Shown piece by piece: positions 42,531-54,132 of a stretch of DNA of 64,000 bases. Where the stretch lies: positions 1 to 64,000 of the forward strand of contig JAPLQX010000031.1 of assembly GCA_026399435.1 (NCBI GenBank), in the 5' to 3' direction. Every line of letters begins with the position of its first letter. The stretch's first letter is position 1. The position numbers and the translations under genes are program-made. The stretch is from Rhodocyclales bacterium (GTDB lineage Bacteria > Pseudomonadota > Gammaproteobacteria > Burkholderiales > Rhodocyclaceae). The notes beneath the pieces were generated by a model. That model was not told the origin of the DNA, ran no database searches, and worked only from the letters and a program-made list of their open reading frames with translations.

Positions 42531-43501
42531 GCGAAAAATCCTTTGACGGCGGCGACGATCTTTTCCGCCTGTGGCAGGGCGGCTTCTTCCATGTGCCTGG
42601 CGTAGGGAATCGGCACTTCCTCCGAGCAGACCCGCGCCACCGGCGCATCGAGCTCGTAGAAGGCGTTCTCCATGATGCGCGCCATCACCTCGGCGGCGAG
42701 GCTGCCGGTGCGCCAGCCCTCATCGACCACCACGGCGCGGCGGCACTTGGCGACCGAGGCCATGATGGTCGCGGTATCCAGCGGACGCAGCACGCGCAGG
42801 TCGAGCACTTCCGCGTCGATCCCCGCCGCTGCGAGTTGCTCCGCGGCGGCCAGCGCCTTGGGCAGCGAACCGCCGTGGGTGATGATGGCGACATCCTTGC
42901 CAGCGCGTCGCACCTTGGCCGAGCTGATGTCGACGCTCCAGTCGTCGGGCAGCTCGCCTTCCATGTTGAACAGCCCGGCGTGCTCGAAAATCACCACCGG
43001 GTCGGGATCGGCCAGCGCCGGGGCGAGCATGCCGCGCGCATCCTCGATGGTGGCGGGCGCCAGCACCTTGATGCCAGGGATGTGCGCGTACCATCCTTCG
43101 AGGCTGTGCGAATGCTGGGCGGCTAATTGGCGCCCCGCTCCTGTTGTCATGCGGATCACCAGCGGCACCGAGAATTGTCCGCCCGACATGTGGCGGAAGG
43201 TCGCCGCGCTGTTCACGATCTGGTCCAGCGCCAGCAGGCTGAAGTTGACCGTCATCACCTCGACGATGGGCCGCATGCCGCCCAGCGCCGCGCCGATGCC
43301 GGCGCCGACGAAGCCGAGTTCGGACAGCGGCGTGTCGCGGATGCGCTCCGGCCCGAATTCGTCGAGGAAGCCCTTGGAGAAGGCGTAGGTGCCGCCGTAC
43401 ATGCCGACGTCCTCGCCCATGAGGAACACGCGCGGATCGTTGGTGAGGGCTTCGTGCATCGCCTCGCGCATGGCCTCGCGGTAGTTGAGTTTGCGGCTCA
43501 T
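42527..43501 (-). CDS. 2-oxoacid (pyruvate/acetoin-type) dehydrogenase E1 beta subunit
   Basis: [57 protein letters not shown]. Confidence 0.9.
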   Translation of the reverse strand: MSRKLNYREAMREAMHEALTNDPRVFLMGEDVGMYGGTYAFSKGFLDEFGPERIRDTPLSELGFVGAGIGAALGGMRPIVEVMTVNFSLLALDQIVNSAATFRHMSGGQFSVPLVIRMTTGAGRQLAAQHSHSLEGWYAHIPGIKVLAPATIEDARGMLAPALADPDPVVIFEHAGLFNMEGELPDDWSVDISSAKVRRAGKDVAIITHGGSLPKALAAAEQLAAAGIDAEVLDLRVLRPLDTATIMASVAKCRRAVVVDEGWRTGSLAAEVMARIMENAFYELDAPVARVCSEEVPIPYARHMEEAALPQAEKIVAAVKGFFA

Positions 43502-44499
43502 GATGTGTGCAGGTCCTTGAGCAGGTCCTCGATCGGCTCCCAGGTGCCGGCCTCGGCGAAGGCGACCGCCGCGGCCACCTCGGAATTTGCTGCCGCATCG
43601 ATAGCGAGGAATTCCTCTTCGCTCAGTTTGCCCCCGGCCTTGAGCCGGGCCGAGAACGTGTGGATCGGCCCGCGCGTCTTCCATTCCTCTACCTCGGCCT
43701 TCTGCCGGTAGAGCTCGGCGTCGAACATCGAGTGGGCGCGGAAGCGGTAGGTCTGGTACTCGACGAACAGCGGCCCCTCGCCGACACGCACTCGCTGCGC
43801 GGCCTGTTTCGTGACCTCATGCACCGCGACGATGTCCATGCCATCGACCTTTAGCGCCGGCATGTTGTAGGACGCCGCCTTGACGCAGAGATCGGTCTGC
43901 GATTCGGCGCGTTCGATCGATGTGCCCATGCCGAAGAGATTGTTCTCGCAGCAGAACAGCACCGGCAATTTCCATAGCGCCGCGAGGTTCATCGATTCGT
44001 GGAAAGCGCCTTCGGCCACTGCACCGTCGCCGAAGAAGCAGGCGGTGATGCGTTTCTCGTTCTGCATCTTCGTGGCCAGTCCCAGCCCGACAGCCAGCGG
44101 CAGCCCGCCGCCGACAATGGCATTGCCGCCGAACAGCCGCGTCGCCTTGTCGAACAAATGCATCGAGCCGCCGCGGCCGTGCGCGCAGCCTTCGCGCTTG
44201 CCGTACATCTCGGCCATGATCGCGCCCATGTCCATGCCGCGCACCAGCGCGTGGCCATGCTCGCGGTAGGTGGCGACGATGTTGTCCTCGGGCGATAGCG
44301 CGTGCAGCGCGCCGACCGCCGTCGCCTCCTCGCCGATGTAGAGGTGCAGGAAGCCTCGAATCTTGCCGGCGCCATACATTTCGGCCGCCTTCTCTTCCAT
44401 GCGGCGGATGCGCACCATGTCGGCCAGCAGCCGCAGGGCGAAGTCCTTCTTCCAGGGTACGGCGCCGGCCGGCGGCGCTGCGGCGTGATGATCTGTCAT
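43498..44499 (-). CDS. 2-oxoacid (pyruvate/acetoin-type) dehydrogenase E1 alpha subunit
   Basis: [65 protein letters not shown] (TPP motif). Confidence 0.92.
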   Translation of the reverse strand: MTDHHAAAPPAGAVPWKKDFALRLLADMVRIRRMEEKAAEMYGAGKIRGFLHLYIGEEATAVGALHALSPEDNIVATYREHGHALVRGMDMGAIMAEMYGKREGCAHGRGGSMHLFDKATRLFGGNAIVGGGLPLAVGLGLATKMQNEKRITACFFGDGAVAEGAFHESMNLAALWKLPVLFCCENNLFGMGTSIERAESQTDLCVKAASYNMPALKVDGMDIVAVHEVTKQAAQRVRVGEGPLFVEYQTYRFRAHSMFDAELYRQKAEVEEWKTRGPIHTFSARLKAGGKLSEEEFLAIDAAANSEVAAAVAFAEAGTWEPIEDLLKDLHTS

Positions 44500-44500
44500 G

Positions 44501-46267
<1,767 letters not shown>

Positions 46268-46424
46268 GCCTCCCTCGCTCCCTTTTCTGGAAATATAGCC
46301 CCTTCCGTGCGCGGGGGGAAGGCAGCCATATCGGCTCCTGGATGCACGGCGACAATCAACGCGCGCCGACACAGGCGGTAAACTGCGCAGCTTGATTGCA
46401 AGCCCTCATTCAGCCGGAGCCGCC

Positions 46425-46742
46425 GTGACGCCATCGAAAGAAGAACTTGAAGCCAAGGCAAGGCATTTCGCCAACACCGTATTCGTGATCGGGGCGGGCG
46501 TCATGATGCTGGCCGCATCCCTGCTGCAAGCCTTTGCCGCAAGCCGACTGGGAGCACACGGAGGCGACATCGCCTTTGTCGTCGCCACCCTCTGCATCCT
46601 CGGGCTCGCCTCAAAGAGGGCGAGCTTCGCGCTGTTTGCGATCGAGCGGCAATGCGCGAAATATGGCCACGTGCCGCGCGAGGGTTCGTCGGTCTGCAGC
46701 CGCTGCTTTCAGACCATTGCGGACAAGAGCCGGACGGATTGA
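46425..46742 (+). CDS. Hypothetical membrane protein with C-terminal CxxC
   Basis: Two hydrophobic segments; VCSRCFQTIADKSRTD; GTG start inferred. Confidence 0.5.
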   Translation: MTPSKEELEAKARHFANTVFVIGAGVMMLAASLLQAFAASRLGAHGGDIAFVVATLCILGLASKRASFALFAIERQCAKYGHVPREGSSVCSRCFQTIADKSRTD

Positions 46743-46786
46743 GTACGATTGGAAGCGGAGAAAGCCGCCGTGCGGATCGGACGCTG

Positions 46787-47800
46787 ATGGCCATGCGCAT
46801 CGAACACATTCGCCAGCGCCTGCGCGGCCATGGCGCCCTGCCGTGTCACGAGGAGCGCATCCTCAGGGCATGGACGCGGGCGCTGCCGCTCGACAGCGGG
46901 TCGGTGCCGCCGCAGGATTTTTTCCCCTTGAGCATCCGCGCCGCCCTGCCTGGCCTGGCGGCGGAACTCGACGGCCTGGCGCGGGTACGCTCGGAGCATG
47001 TCGGCAATGACGGCTCCGCGCGCCTGCTGGTGGAACTCGGCGATGGCCAGACGGTGGAGAGCGTGCTGCTGCCGAAGGACGGCGTCTGCGTCTCGACCCA
47101 GGTCGGCTGCGCGGTGGGCTGCACCTTCTGCATGACGGGCCGCGACGGCTTGCTGCGCCAGCTCGGCAGCGCCGAGATCGTCGCCCAGGTGGTGCTGGCC
47201 CGCGCCCGCCGCGCGGTGAAGAAGGTCGCGTTCATGGGCATGGGCGAGCCGGCGCACAACATGGACAACGTGCTCGAAGCCATCGACCTGCTCGGCACCG
47301 CAGCGAACATCGCGCACAAGAACCTGGTGTTCTCCACCGTCGGCGACCGCCGCGTGTTCGAGCGGCTGCCGCGCGAACGCGTCAAGCCGGCACTGGCGCT
47401 GTCGCTGCATTCGACGCGCGCCGAACTGCGCGCGCAACTGCTGCCGAAGGCGCAACGCATCGATCCGGCCGAACTGGTGGAACTGGCCGAACAGTACGCC
47501 CGCGCCACCGGCTATCCCATCCAGTACCAGTGGACGCTGCTCGAAGGCATCAACGACGGCGACGAGGAACTTGCCGGCATCGTGCGGCTGCTCGCTGGCA
47601 AGTACGCGGTGATGAACTTCATTCCCTACAACGAAGTGGAGGGGCTCGCTTACCGTCGCCCCTCGTGGGAGCGCGCGGCGGTGATGTCGCGGCACCTCCA
47701 TCGCCACGGCATCCTCGCCAAGCTGCGCCAGTCGGCCGGGCAGGACATCGACGGCGGCTGCGGCCAGTTGCGGGCTCGCAGCATCGCACAAGCCGCCTGA
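46787..47800 (+). CDS. RlmN-family radical SAM RNA methyltransferase
   Basis: CVSTQVGCAVGCTFCMTG (CxxxCxxC), MGMGEPAHNMDNV, DIDGGCGQLR. Confidence 0.88.
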   Translation: MAMRIEHIRQRLRGHGALPCHEERILRAWTRALPLDSGSVPPQDFFPLSIRAALPGLAAELDGLARVRSEHVGNDGSARLLVELGDGQTVESVLLPKDGVCVSTQVGCAVGCTFCMTGRDGLLRQLGSAEIVAQVVLARARRAVKKVAFMGMGEPAHNMDNVLEAIDLLGTAANIAHKNLVFSTVGDRRVFERLPRERVKPALALSLHSTRAELRAQLLPKAQRIDPAELVELAEQYARATGYPIQYQWTLLEGINDGDEELAGIVRLLAGKYAVMNFIPYNEVEGLAYRRPSWERAAVMSRHLHRHGILAKLRQSAGQDIDGGCGQLRARSIAQAA

Positions 47801-47891
47801 AAGTTCCCGAAGAGACGCACTGCGCCGGCGCTGACGGGGCGGTGGTTGCCGACGCCGGGCTTCAAGTCTGTAAGGGGCGCCCCCTTGGCTA

Positions 47892-48212
47892 TTGATTGTC
47901 ACATGCCTTGCAATATATATATTCGTATATATAATCGATGACATAAACTTTACGTGGAAAGCCGTCAAGCGCACGGCCAACCTGAAAAAGCACGGCTTTG
48001 ATTTCTCGGATGCCGAGGAAGTTTTCAACGGGCCAACCTTCACCGTGGAAGATGCTCGTGAATACGACGGCGAGCAGCGATTCAACTCCACCGGCTTTCT
48101 GGGTATGGCCATTGTGACGATCTGCCACACGGAAACCGAAGACGAAATACATATCATCTCCATGCGAAAGGCGGACCCCCATGAAATCGACACCCTCTCC
48201 CGCTACCTCTAA
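47892..48212 (+). CDS. brnT: BrnT-family toxin (true start uncertain)
   Basis: FTWKAVKRTANLKKHGFDFSDAEEVFNGPTFTVED...RFNSTGFLGMAIVTICHTE...IISMRKADPHE. Confidence 0.85.
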   Translation: MIVTCLAIYIFVYIIDDINFTWKAVKRTANLKKHGFDFSDAEEVFNGPTFTVEDAREYDGEQRFNSTGFLGMAIVTICHTETEDEIHIISMRKADPHEIDTLSRYL

Positions 48213-48462
48213 GCCACCCCGCCTGCGGGTGGGCCTGAAGGATGTCAGCCGCGATGAATTCTCGGCGGCCGTCAATGAACGGCTCGGCAAGCAGCGCGTT
48301 TCGATCATGCTGGATGGTTCGGTTATTGCGTTCTTCAAGGCGAAGGCCGGAGAGCGAGGCTATCAGACGCTCATCAATCAGGCTCTCCACCAAGCCATGA
48401 CTGGCGAGCAGATTGAATCCACCTTACGCCGCGTAATCCGCGAAGAACTGCATACGACTTGA
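48181..48462 (+). CDS. brnA: BrnA-family antitoxin
   Basis: VSIMLDGSVIAFFKAKAGERGYQTLINQALHQAM; overlaps brnT 3' end. Confidence 0.85.
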   Translation: MKSTPSPATSKPPRLRVGLKDVSRDEFSAAVNERLGKQRVSIMLDGSVIAFFKAKAGERGYQTLINQALHQAMTGEQIESTLRRVIREELHTT

Positions 48463-48574
48463 GGCAGGGTCGAGGCAGTGGAGTTCGAGAGCTTCGAGGA
48501 AATCGAAAATCGATTCGAAGCCGCCCCTTACTGCCAATCGGTAGTTGCCCACATGCAGCATTGCGCAAACCGGC

Positions 48575-48899
48575 TGAAAGTCGGCGCTGGCGGGACGGCG
48601 AGTAACGGCTGATTTGTCTCAGTTCGGTCCCAAGCGGTTCCGGTCGAGCCATACAACACCTCCAGTTTGTTGGATGGAGGTGTCAACTATGTCGGGTGAT
48701 GGGTTAGAAGGCTTCACGTTGTTACTTGATGCTGTAGCGTTCAAAAATTTCACGGTACCAGTTCTGTTCATTTCCACGGTTCTTCAACATTGAGTCTGAT
48801 CAGGCTCCTCTGCCGGCCCTGCATGGCCAGCCGACCGGTGCGGGCGTGAAGCAGTGCTTCGCGACATCTCCCGCACCGTCCCGCCAGCGCCGACTTTCA
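48575..48899. mobile_element. Candidate MITE-like element bounded by a perfect 24-bp inverted repeat
   Basis: tgaaagtcggcgctggcgggacgg (48575-48598) and its exact reverse complement (48876-48899); low-GC interior with hairpin ACACCTCCA/TGGAGGTGT. Confidence 0.5.
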
Positions 48900-48951
48900 A
48901 GGGAGTCAGCCGCAAAGCAACGCGAATCAAGCCGAAGCCGCCCTCGTATTC

Positions 48952-50124
48952 CTATGGCGATGCTATCGATCCGTCCTCCGGAGCGAATTCCAGGCCGACG
49001 ACCCGGTCGCGCCCTTCCTGCTTGGCGCGGTACAGCGCCTCGTCGGCACGGCCGATCGCGGCGTCCACTGACGCTTCCGCCGTGCCGCTGCAAGCAGCGA
49101 TGCCGATACTGATGGTGATTGCGCGCGGCAGATCGCCCAATGGGCGTTGCGACACCGCCCCCCTGAGCCGTTCGGCGATCATGATCGCCTTCTCCATGGT
49201 GGCTCCGGGTAGAACGACGCAGAATTCCTCTCCGCCATAGCGTCCTGCCAGGTCCTCTATCCGGAAGCAGCGCTTGACGACCGCGGCGAAACCGACCAGC
49301 ACCCGGTCGCCGGCCTGGTGACCATATTCGTCATTGACGCGCTTGAACAGATCCAGGTCCATCATCAACACGGCGTGCGGCGATTGCAGCCTGCGCGCGC
49401 GGGCGAACTCGCGCTCGGCGAGCTCGCAGAACGCCCGCCGGTTGAACAGTCCGGTCAACGGATCGGTGGTCGCCAATTCGTAGAGTTTTGCCGCGGCACG
49501 CTCGCGGTGCATGAGAAGGAAGGCCAGGGGTATAACGATGGTGCTGGCGAACAGAACGATAAAGGCCGCCGCATGCATATTGTTGGTAGCGAACACGTTG
49601 GGATACAGGTCCGGCCTCAGCCATATGTCCACCGCTCGCATCATGAGCATGACTGCGCTGGCGAAACACGCCAACGCGAGCATCCAGCGGGCCGGGCCCG
49701 CGCGAGGCCCGAGACGGGTGGACTCAATCGCCATTGCGCCAAATATCATGGCCAATGCAACGCCCATCAGGAGCGTCACGTCACCGTAGTCCCTCACCAG
49801 GGGAATCAGGAGCGCAAAAACCAGCGGTCCGGGAGCAATGAGAAGCAGCCGGGGCGCGGTGCGGTCATTGAATTCGATGAGTCCGGCCAGCAAGGTGCAG
49901 AGACCGGCAACCAGCATCGCGTCGGCTAGCGCTACCCCAACCAAGTCCGGCAGCACCCCGCGTGCAGCCACCAACACCCAGCCAAGGGCGAGCAAGCCAA
50001 GGCCTGCGTTCCATTTCACGAATCCTGCGGCGCGACCCATTTTGGTCCCTACCGCGAGAGTGATAGCCATCAGCACCGAGCTCACGACGAGCATGACGAC
50101 GATGGTGCGCATGTCGAGGATCAT
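48952..50124 (-). CDS. Membrane-associated diguanylate cyclase (GGDEF)
   Basis: TTDPLTGLFNRRAFCELAE, DLDLFKRVNDEYGHQAGD, RYGGEEFCVVLPG; RIED I-site five residues before GGEEF. Confidence 0.92.
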   Translation of the reverse strand: MILDMRTIVVMLVVSSVLMAITLAVGTKMGRAAGFVKWNAGLGLLALGWVLVAARGVLPDLVGVALADAMLVAGLCTLLAGLIEFNDRTAPRLLLIAPGPLVFALLIPLVRDYGDVTLLMGVALAMIFGAMAIESTRLGPRAGPARWMLALACFASAVMLMMRAVDIWLRPDLYPNVFATNNMHAAAFIVLFASTIVIPLAFLLMHRERAAAKLYELATTDPLTGLFNRRAFCELAEREFARARRLQSPHAVLMMDLDLFKRVNDEYGHQAGDRVLVGFAAVVKRCFRIEDLAGRYGGEEFCVVLPGATMEKAIMIAERLRGAVSQRPLGDLPRAITISIGIAACSGTAEASVDAAIGRADEALYRAKQEGRDRVVGLEFAPEDGSIASP

Positions 50125-50230
50125 TTGGACACGACTTCCATTTTTGCGTGATCGACGACCACCTCGCGGGCCAGCCTGTGCCTCATCGCGGCCATCGCAT
50201 CGGGAATCGAAGAATCGAACGACTCCGCGC

Positions 50231-51853
50231 TCAGTTCTCCTCCGCCACCATCCTGATCGCGCCGCAGGGGCACTCGGTGGCGCAGATGCCGCAGCCTTTG
50301 CAGTAGTCGAAGTTGAACTTGAAACGCTTGCCGGGGCCGAGCTTGATCACGGCGTTGTCGGGGCAGACGCCGTAGCAGTTGTCGCACTCGAAGCAGTTGC
50401 CGCAGGACATGCAGCGGCGCGCCTCGAACAGCGCATTGGTTTCGTCGAGTCCGCCCAGCACTTCCTCGAAGGTGGACTGGCGGCGGATGATGTCGAGCAC
50501 CGGGCGCACGGTCTTCGGCGCGTCGGAGTAGTACCAGGAATTCATCCGCTCGATGGTGGCGATCTCGGCCTTGGGCAGCGGCGCGTACTGCTCGCCGCGC
50601 AGCCAGGCGTCGATCGCGCGTGCGGCCTTCTTGCCATGGCCGACGGCGACGGTGACGGTGCGCTCGTTGCCGGCCATGTCGCCGCCGGCGAAGACGCCGG
50701 GGTGGCCGGTCATCATGCCGGCATCGACCTTGATCATGCCGCCTTCGACGACCAGGCCCGGCACGTTTTCGAGCAACGAGAGGTCGGCGTCCTGGCCCAA
50801 TGCCAGTACTACGGAGTCGGCCTCGATGCGTTCGAATTCGCCGGTCGGCTGCGGGAAACCCTTGTCGTCGAGCGCCATTTTCTCGACCATGATGTCGGAC
50901 TCACCGGCTTCCTTGATGGTCGTCAGCCACTTGATCGAGATGCCTTCCTGCAGCGCCTCCTCGACCTCGAAATCGTGCGCCGGCATCTTGTCGCGGGTGC
51001 GGCGGTAGACGATGATCGCCTCTTCCGCGCCGAGGCGTTTGGCGGTGCGCGCGACGTCGATGGCGGTGTTGCCGCCACCGTAGACCACCACCTTGCGGCC
51101 CAGCATCGGCGCGTCGTGGCCTTCCATGCCGCGCAGAACGGCGACCGCATCGAGCACCTTGTTGGCATCGCCGGCGGGGATGTAGGCGCGCTTGGCGATG
51201 TGGGCGCCGACGCCGAGGAACACGGCATCGAAGCCATCCTTCATCGCCTGCTGCACATCGGTGACCTTGGTCTGCAACTGGATTTCCACGCCGAAATCAA
51301 TGAGCCTCTGGATCTCGGCATCGAGCACGTCGCGCGGCAGGCGGTACTTGGGGATACCGAAGCGCATCATGCCACCCGCGAGCGGCCCCGCTTCGTAGAT
51401 CACCGCCTTGTGCCCCATGCGGGTCAGGTGATAGGCCGCGGAAAGGCCGGCCGGGCCGGAACCGACTACCAGCACGCGCTTGCCGGTAGCTGCTGCCGGC
51501 GGCGCGAATTTCCAGCCTTGCTTGCGTGCCTCGTCGCCGAGGAAGCGCTCGACCGAATTGATGCCGACGGCGGAATCGACATGCTGCCGGTTGCAGCCGC
51601 CCTCGCAGGGGTGGTAGCAGACGCGGCCCATGATCGCCGGCAGCGGATTGTTCTCGACCAGCGCGTGCCAGGCTTTTTCGTAATCGCCGGCTTCGGCGTG
51701 GAACAGCCAGCCCTGGATGTTCTCGCCGGCGGGGCAGGCGGCATTGCAGGGCGGCAGGCGGTCGACGTACTCGGGGCGGAAGGTGCGCCAGGAACCGGTG
51801 TGGTTGGCCAGCGAGGAACCCGGGTCGAGGGTGATGGCGAAGGGTTTGTCCAT
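50231..51853 (-). CDS. GltD/PadH-like FAD-NAD(P)-dependent oxidoreductase with N- and C-terminal Fe-S motifs
   Basis: CNAACPAGENIQGWL, VVGSGPAGLSAAYHLTRMGH, CMSCGNCFECDNCYGVCPDNAV, CKGCGICATECPCGAI. Confidence 0.88.
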   Translation of the reverse strand: MDKPFAITLDPGSSLANHTGSWRTFRPEYVDRLPPCNAACPAGENIQGWLFHAEAGDYEKAWHALVENNPLPAIMGRVCYHPCEGGCNRQHVDSAVGINSVERFLGDEARKQGWKFAPPAAATGKRVLVVGSGPAGLSAAYHLTRMGHKAVIYEAGPLAGGMMRFGIPKYRLPRDVLDAEIQRLIDFGVEIQLQTKVTDVQQAMKDGFDAVFLGVGAHIAKRAYIPAGDANKVLDAVAVLRGMEGHDAPMLGRKVVVYGGGNTAIDVARTAKRLGAEEAIIVYRRTRDKMPAHDFEVEEALQEGISIKWLTTIKEAGESDIMVEKMALDDKGFPQPTGEFERIEADSVVLALGQDADLSLLENVPGLVVEGGMIKVDAGMMTGHPGVFAGGDMAGNERTVTVAVGHGKKAARAIDAWLRGEQYAPLPKAEIATIERMNSWYYSDAPKTVRPVLDIIRRQSTFEEVLGGLDETNALFEARRCMSCGNCFECDNCYGVCPDNAVIKLGPGKRFKFNFDYCKGCGICATECPCGAIRMVAEEN

Positions 51854-51854
51854 T

Positions 51855-52871
51855 TCAGTGGTCCCCTTTGCGGGCCTGCAGCCCGTACTTGCGGATGTTC
51901 TTGTCGGCCAGCGCCTGGATATGCGCAATCGTTTCGACCGCAGGCGTCTTGCCGAACAGGTGGGCGTAGCGCTTCTGCGGCCGCAGGTAGTCTTCCACCG
52001 GCAGTGGCCGCCGTATCGCCAGCACCGACTTTATCTCTCCGTGCTCGGCCTCGAATACCGGGAAGATGCCGGTTTCCTTGGCCAGGCGCGCCATCTTGAT
52101 GGTGTCGTGCGAGGCCGTGCCCCAGCCCAGCGGGCAGGGCACCAGGATGTGGATGTAGCGTGCCCCGCGGAATTCCATGGCGCGGCGGACCTTGGCTTCG
52201 AGGTCGCGCAGGTCGGCCACGGTGGCGGTGGCGACGTAGGGGATCTCATGCGCCATGGCGATGGCCGGCAGGAACTTGCCCTGGCCGAAGACGTTGCCGG
52301 GCGCGGGCCCGACGGCCATGGTGGTGGCGGTGCGCGCCGCCGGCGGTGTCGCCGAGGAGCGTTGCACGCCGGTGTTCATGTAACCGCCGTTGTCATAGCA
52401 GATGTAGAGGACATCGTCATTGCGCTCGAACATGCCGGACAGGCAGCCGAAACCGATGTCGGTGGTGCCGCCGTCGCCGCCCTGGGCGACCACCCGTGTC
52501 CTGGGGGTCTGCGTCAGGCCCTTGACCTTGAGTGCGGCGGCGATGCCGGTGGCGACCGCCGCCGTGTTGCCGAACAGCGAATGGATCCACGGAATCTGCC
52601 ATGAGGTTTCGGGGTAGGGCGTCGAGAACACCTCGAGGCAGCCCGTGGCATTGGCCGCGATGACCTGACCGTCGGTCGCCTCCATCGCGGCGTCGATCGC
52701 GTAGCGCGCGCCGAGCGCCTCGCCGCAGCCCTGGCAGGCGCGATGGCCGGAGTTGATCGAGTTGAAGCGCTTCGTGCTGGCCTGCACGCTGCGTTCTTCG
52801 GGCGGCAGAAGGCGGTTGCCGACGGTGAAGGTGCCGGTCTGGTAGAACTTGACGGGTTGGAAGCTCATCAC
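51855..52871 (-). CDS. 2-oxoacid:acceptor oxidoreductase, TPP-binding beta subunit
   Basis: SGHRACQGCGEALGARY, ANATGCLEVFSTPYPETSW, VAQGGDGGTTDIGFGCLSGMFERNDDVLYICYDNGGYMNTG. Confidence 0.88.
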   Translation of the reverse strand: MMSFQPVKFYQTGTFTVGNRLLPPEERSVQASTKRFNSINSGHRACQGCGEALGARYAIDAAMEATDGQVIAANATGCLEVFSTPYPETSWQIPWIHSLFGNTAAVATGIAAALKVKGLTQTPRTRVVAQGGDGGTTDIGFGCLSGMFERNDDVLYICYDNGGYMNTGVQRSSATPPAARTATTMAVGPAPGNVFGQGKFLPAIAMAHEIPYVATATVADLRDLEAKVRRAMEFRGARYIHILVPCPLGWGTASHDTIKMARLAKETGIFPVFEAEHGEIKSVLAIRRPLPVEDYLRPQKRYAHLFGKTPAVETIAHIQALADKNIRKYGLQARKGDH

Positions 52872-52878
52872 CGTTCCC

Positions 52879-54132
52879 TTAGTAGTTGCGCGCGGCGACG
52901 ACGCCCACGTCGCGCAGCAGGTTCTCGGCCACCGGGCCGGAGCGGCGGTGTGCCTTCTCGCGCTCGAGCTGCTTGTTGACCATGTTCCAGTCGAGGTCGA
53001 GGAAGGTCAGCGGCTCCAGTGCGTCCTGCTCGGCCTGGCGGAACAGGCCGTGCAGCGACTTCTTGGTGATGGCGCGCCCGCCGAGGCCGGCGATCACGGT
53101 ATAGCCGTGCATGTGCAGGCCGGACAGCGCCATGCGCACGTTGGTGGACAGGATGCCGCCCAGCCCCACCGCCATGCTCTTTTCCAGCACCACAACACGC
53201 TTGGCGCCCTGCAGGCTTTCGCGCACGCGTGCCAGCGGGAAGGGACGGAACAGGGTGATGCCGAGCACGCCGATCTTGTGACCCGCGTCGCGCATCTCGT
53301 CGATCACGTCCTTGATGGTGCCGAGCACCGAGCCCATGGCGACGATGATGGTCTCGGCGTCCTCGGTGCGGTAGGTGTGGGTCAGCCCGCCGCTGTCGCG
53401 GCCGAACACCGACTTGAACTCCGCCGCATAGGACGGAATCAGCTCCAGCGCCTCCATCTGCTTGGCATGGGCCAGGTAGCGCACTTCCATGAAGGCCTCG
53501 GGGCCGACCATGGCGCCGATCGACACCGGTTCGCCGGGATCGAGCATCTGGCGCGGCACGTACTTCGGCAGGTAGGCGTCGACCTGCGCCTGGGTCGGCA
53601 TGTCGACGCGCTCGTAAGCGTGGGTGAGGATGAAGCCGTCCATGCAGACCATTACCGGCAACGACAATTCCTCGGCGAGGCGGAAGGCCTGGATGTGCAG
53701 GTCGAGCGCCTCCTGGTTGGTTTCGGCGAACAGCTGCAGCCAGCCCGAATCGCGCTGCGACAGGGCGTCGGAATGATCGTTCCAGATGTTGATCGGCGCA
53801 CCGATTGCGCGGTTGGCCACGGTCATGACGATCGGCAGGCCGAGGCCGGAGGCGTTGTAGACCGCCTCGGCCATGAACAGCAGGCCTTGCGAGGCCGTCG
53901 CCGTGTAGCTGCGCGCGCCGGCGGCGGACGAGCCGATGGCCACCGACATGGCGGCGAATTCGGATTCGACGTTGATGAACTCGCAGGGGCTGAGCGTGCC
54001 GTCCTTGACCATTTCGCCCAGCGCCTCGACGATGTGGGTCTGCGGCGAAATCGGATAGGCGCAGATCACTTCGGGCCGGCACATGGCGACGGCTTCGGCG
54101 ACGGCGCGGCTGCCTTCCATTTGCTTAAGCAT
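52879..54132 (-). CDS. 2-oxoacid:acceptor oxidoreductase alpha subunit
   Basis: GSRAVAEAVAMCRPEVICAYPISPQTHIVEALGEM, FINVESEFAAMSVAIGSSAAGARSYTATASQGLLFMAE. Confidence 0.9.
   Translation of the reverse strand: MLKQMEGSRAVAEAVAMCRPEVICAYPISPQTHIVEALGEMVKDGTLSPCEFINVESEFAAMSVAIGSSAAGARSYTATASQGLLFMAEAVYNASGLGLPIVMTVANRAIGAPINIWNDHSDALSQRDSGWLQLFAETNQEALDLHIQAFRLAEELSLPVMVCMDGFILTHAYERVDMPTQAQVDAYLPKYVPRQMLDPGEPVSIGAMVGPEAFMEVRYLAHAKQMEALELIPSYAAEFKSVFGRDSGGLTHTYRTEDAETIIVAMGSVLGTIKDVIDEMRDAGHKIGVLGITLFRPFPLARVRESLQGAKRVVVLEKSMAVGLGGILSTNVRMALSGLHMHGYTVIAGLGGRAITKKSLHGLFRQAEQDALEPLTFLDLDWNMVNKQLEREKAHRRSGPVAENLLRDVGVVAARNY

Noticed and set aside
49838-52099. 753-aa plus-strand ORF
   Set aside because: Antisense to the diguanylate cyclase and PadH-like genes; no recognisable domain.
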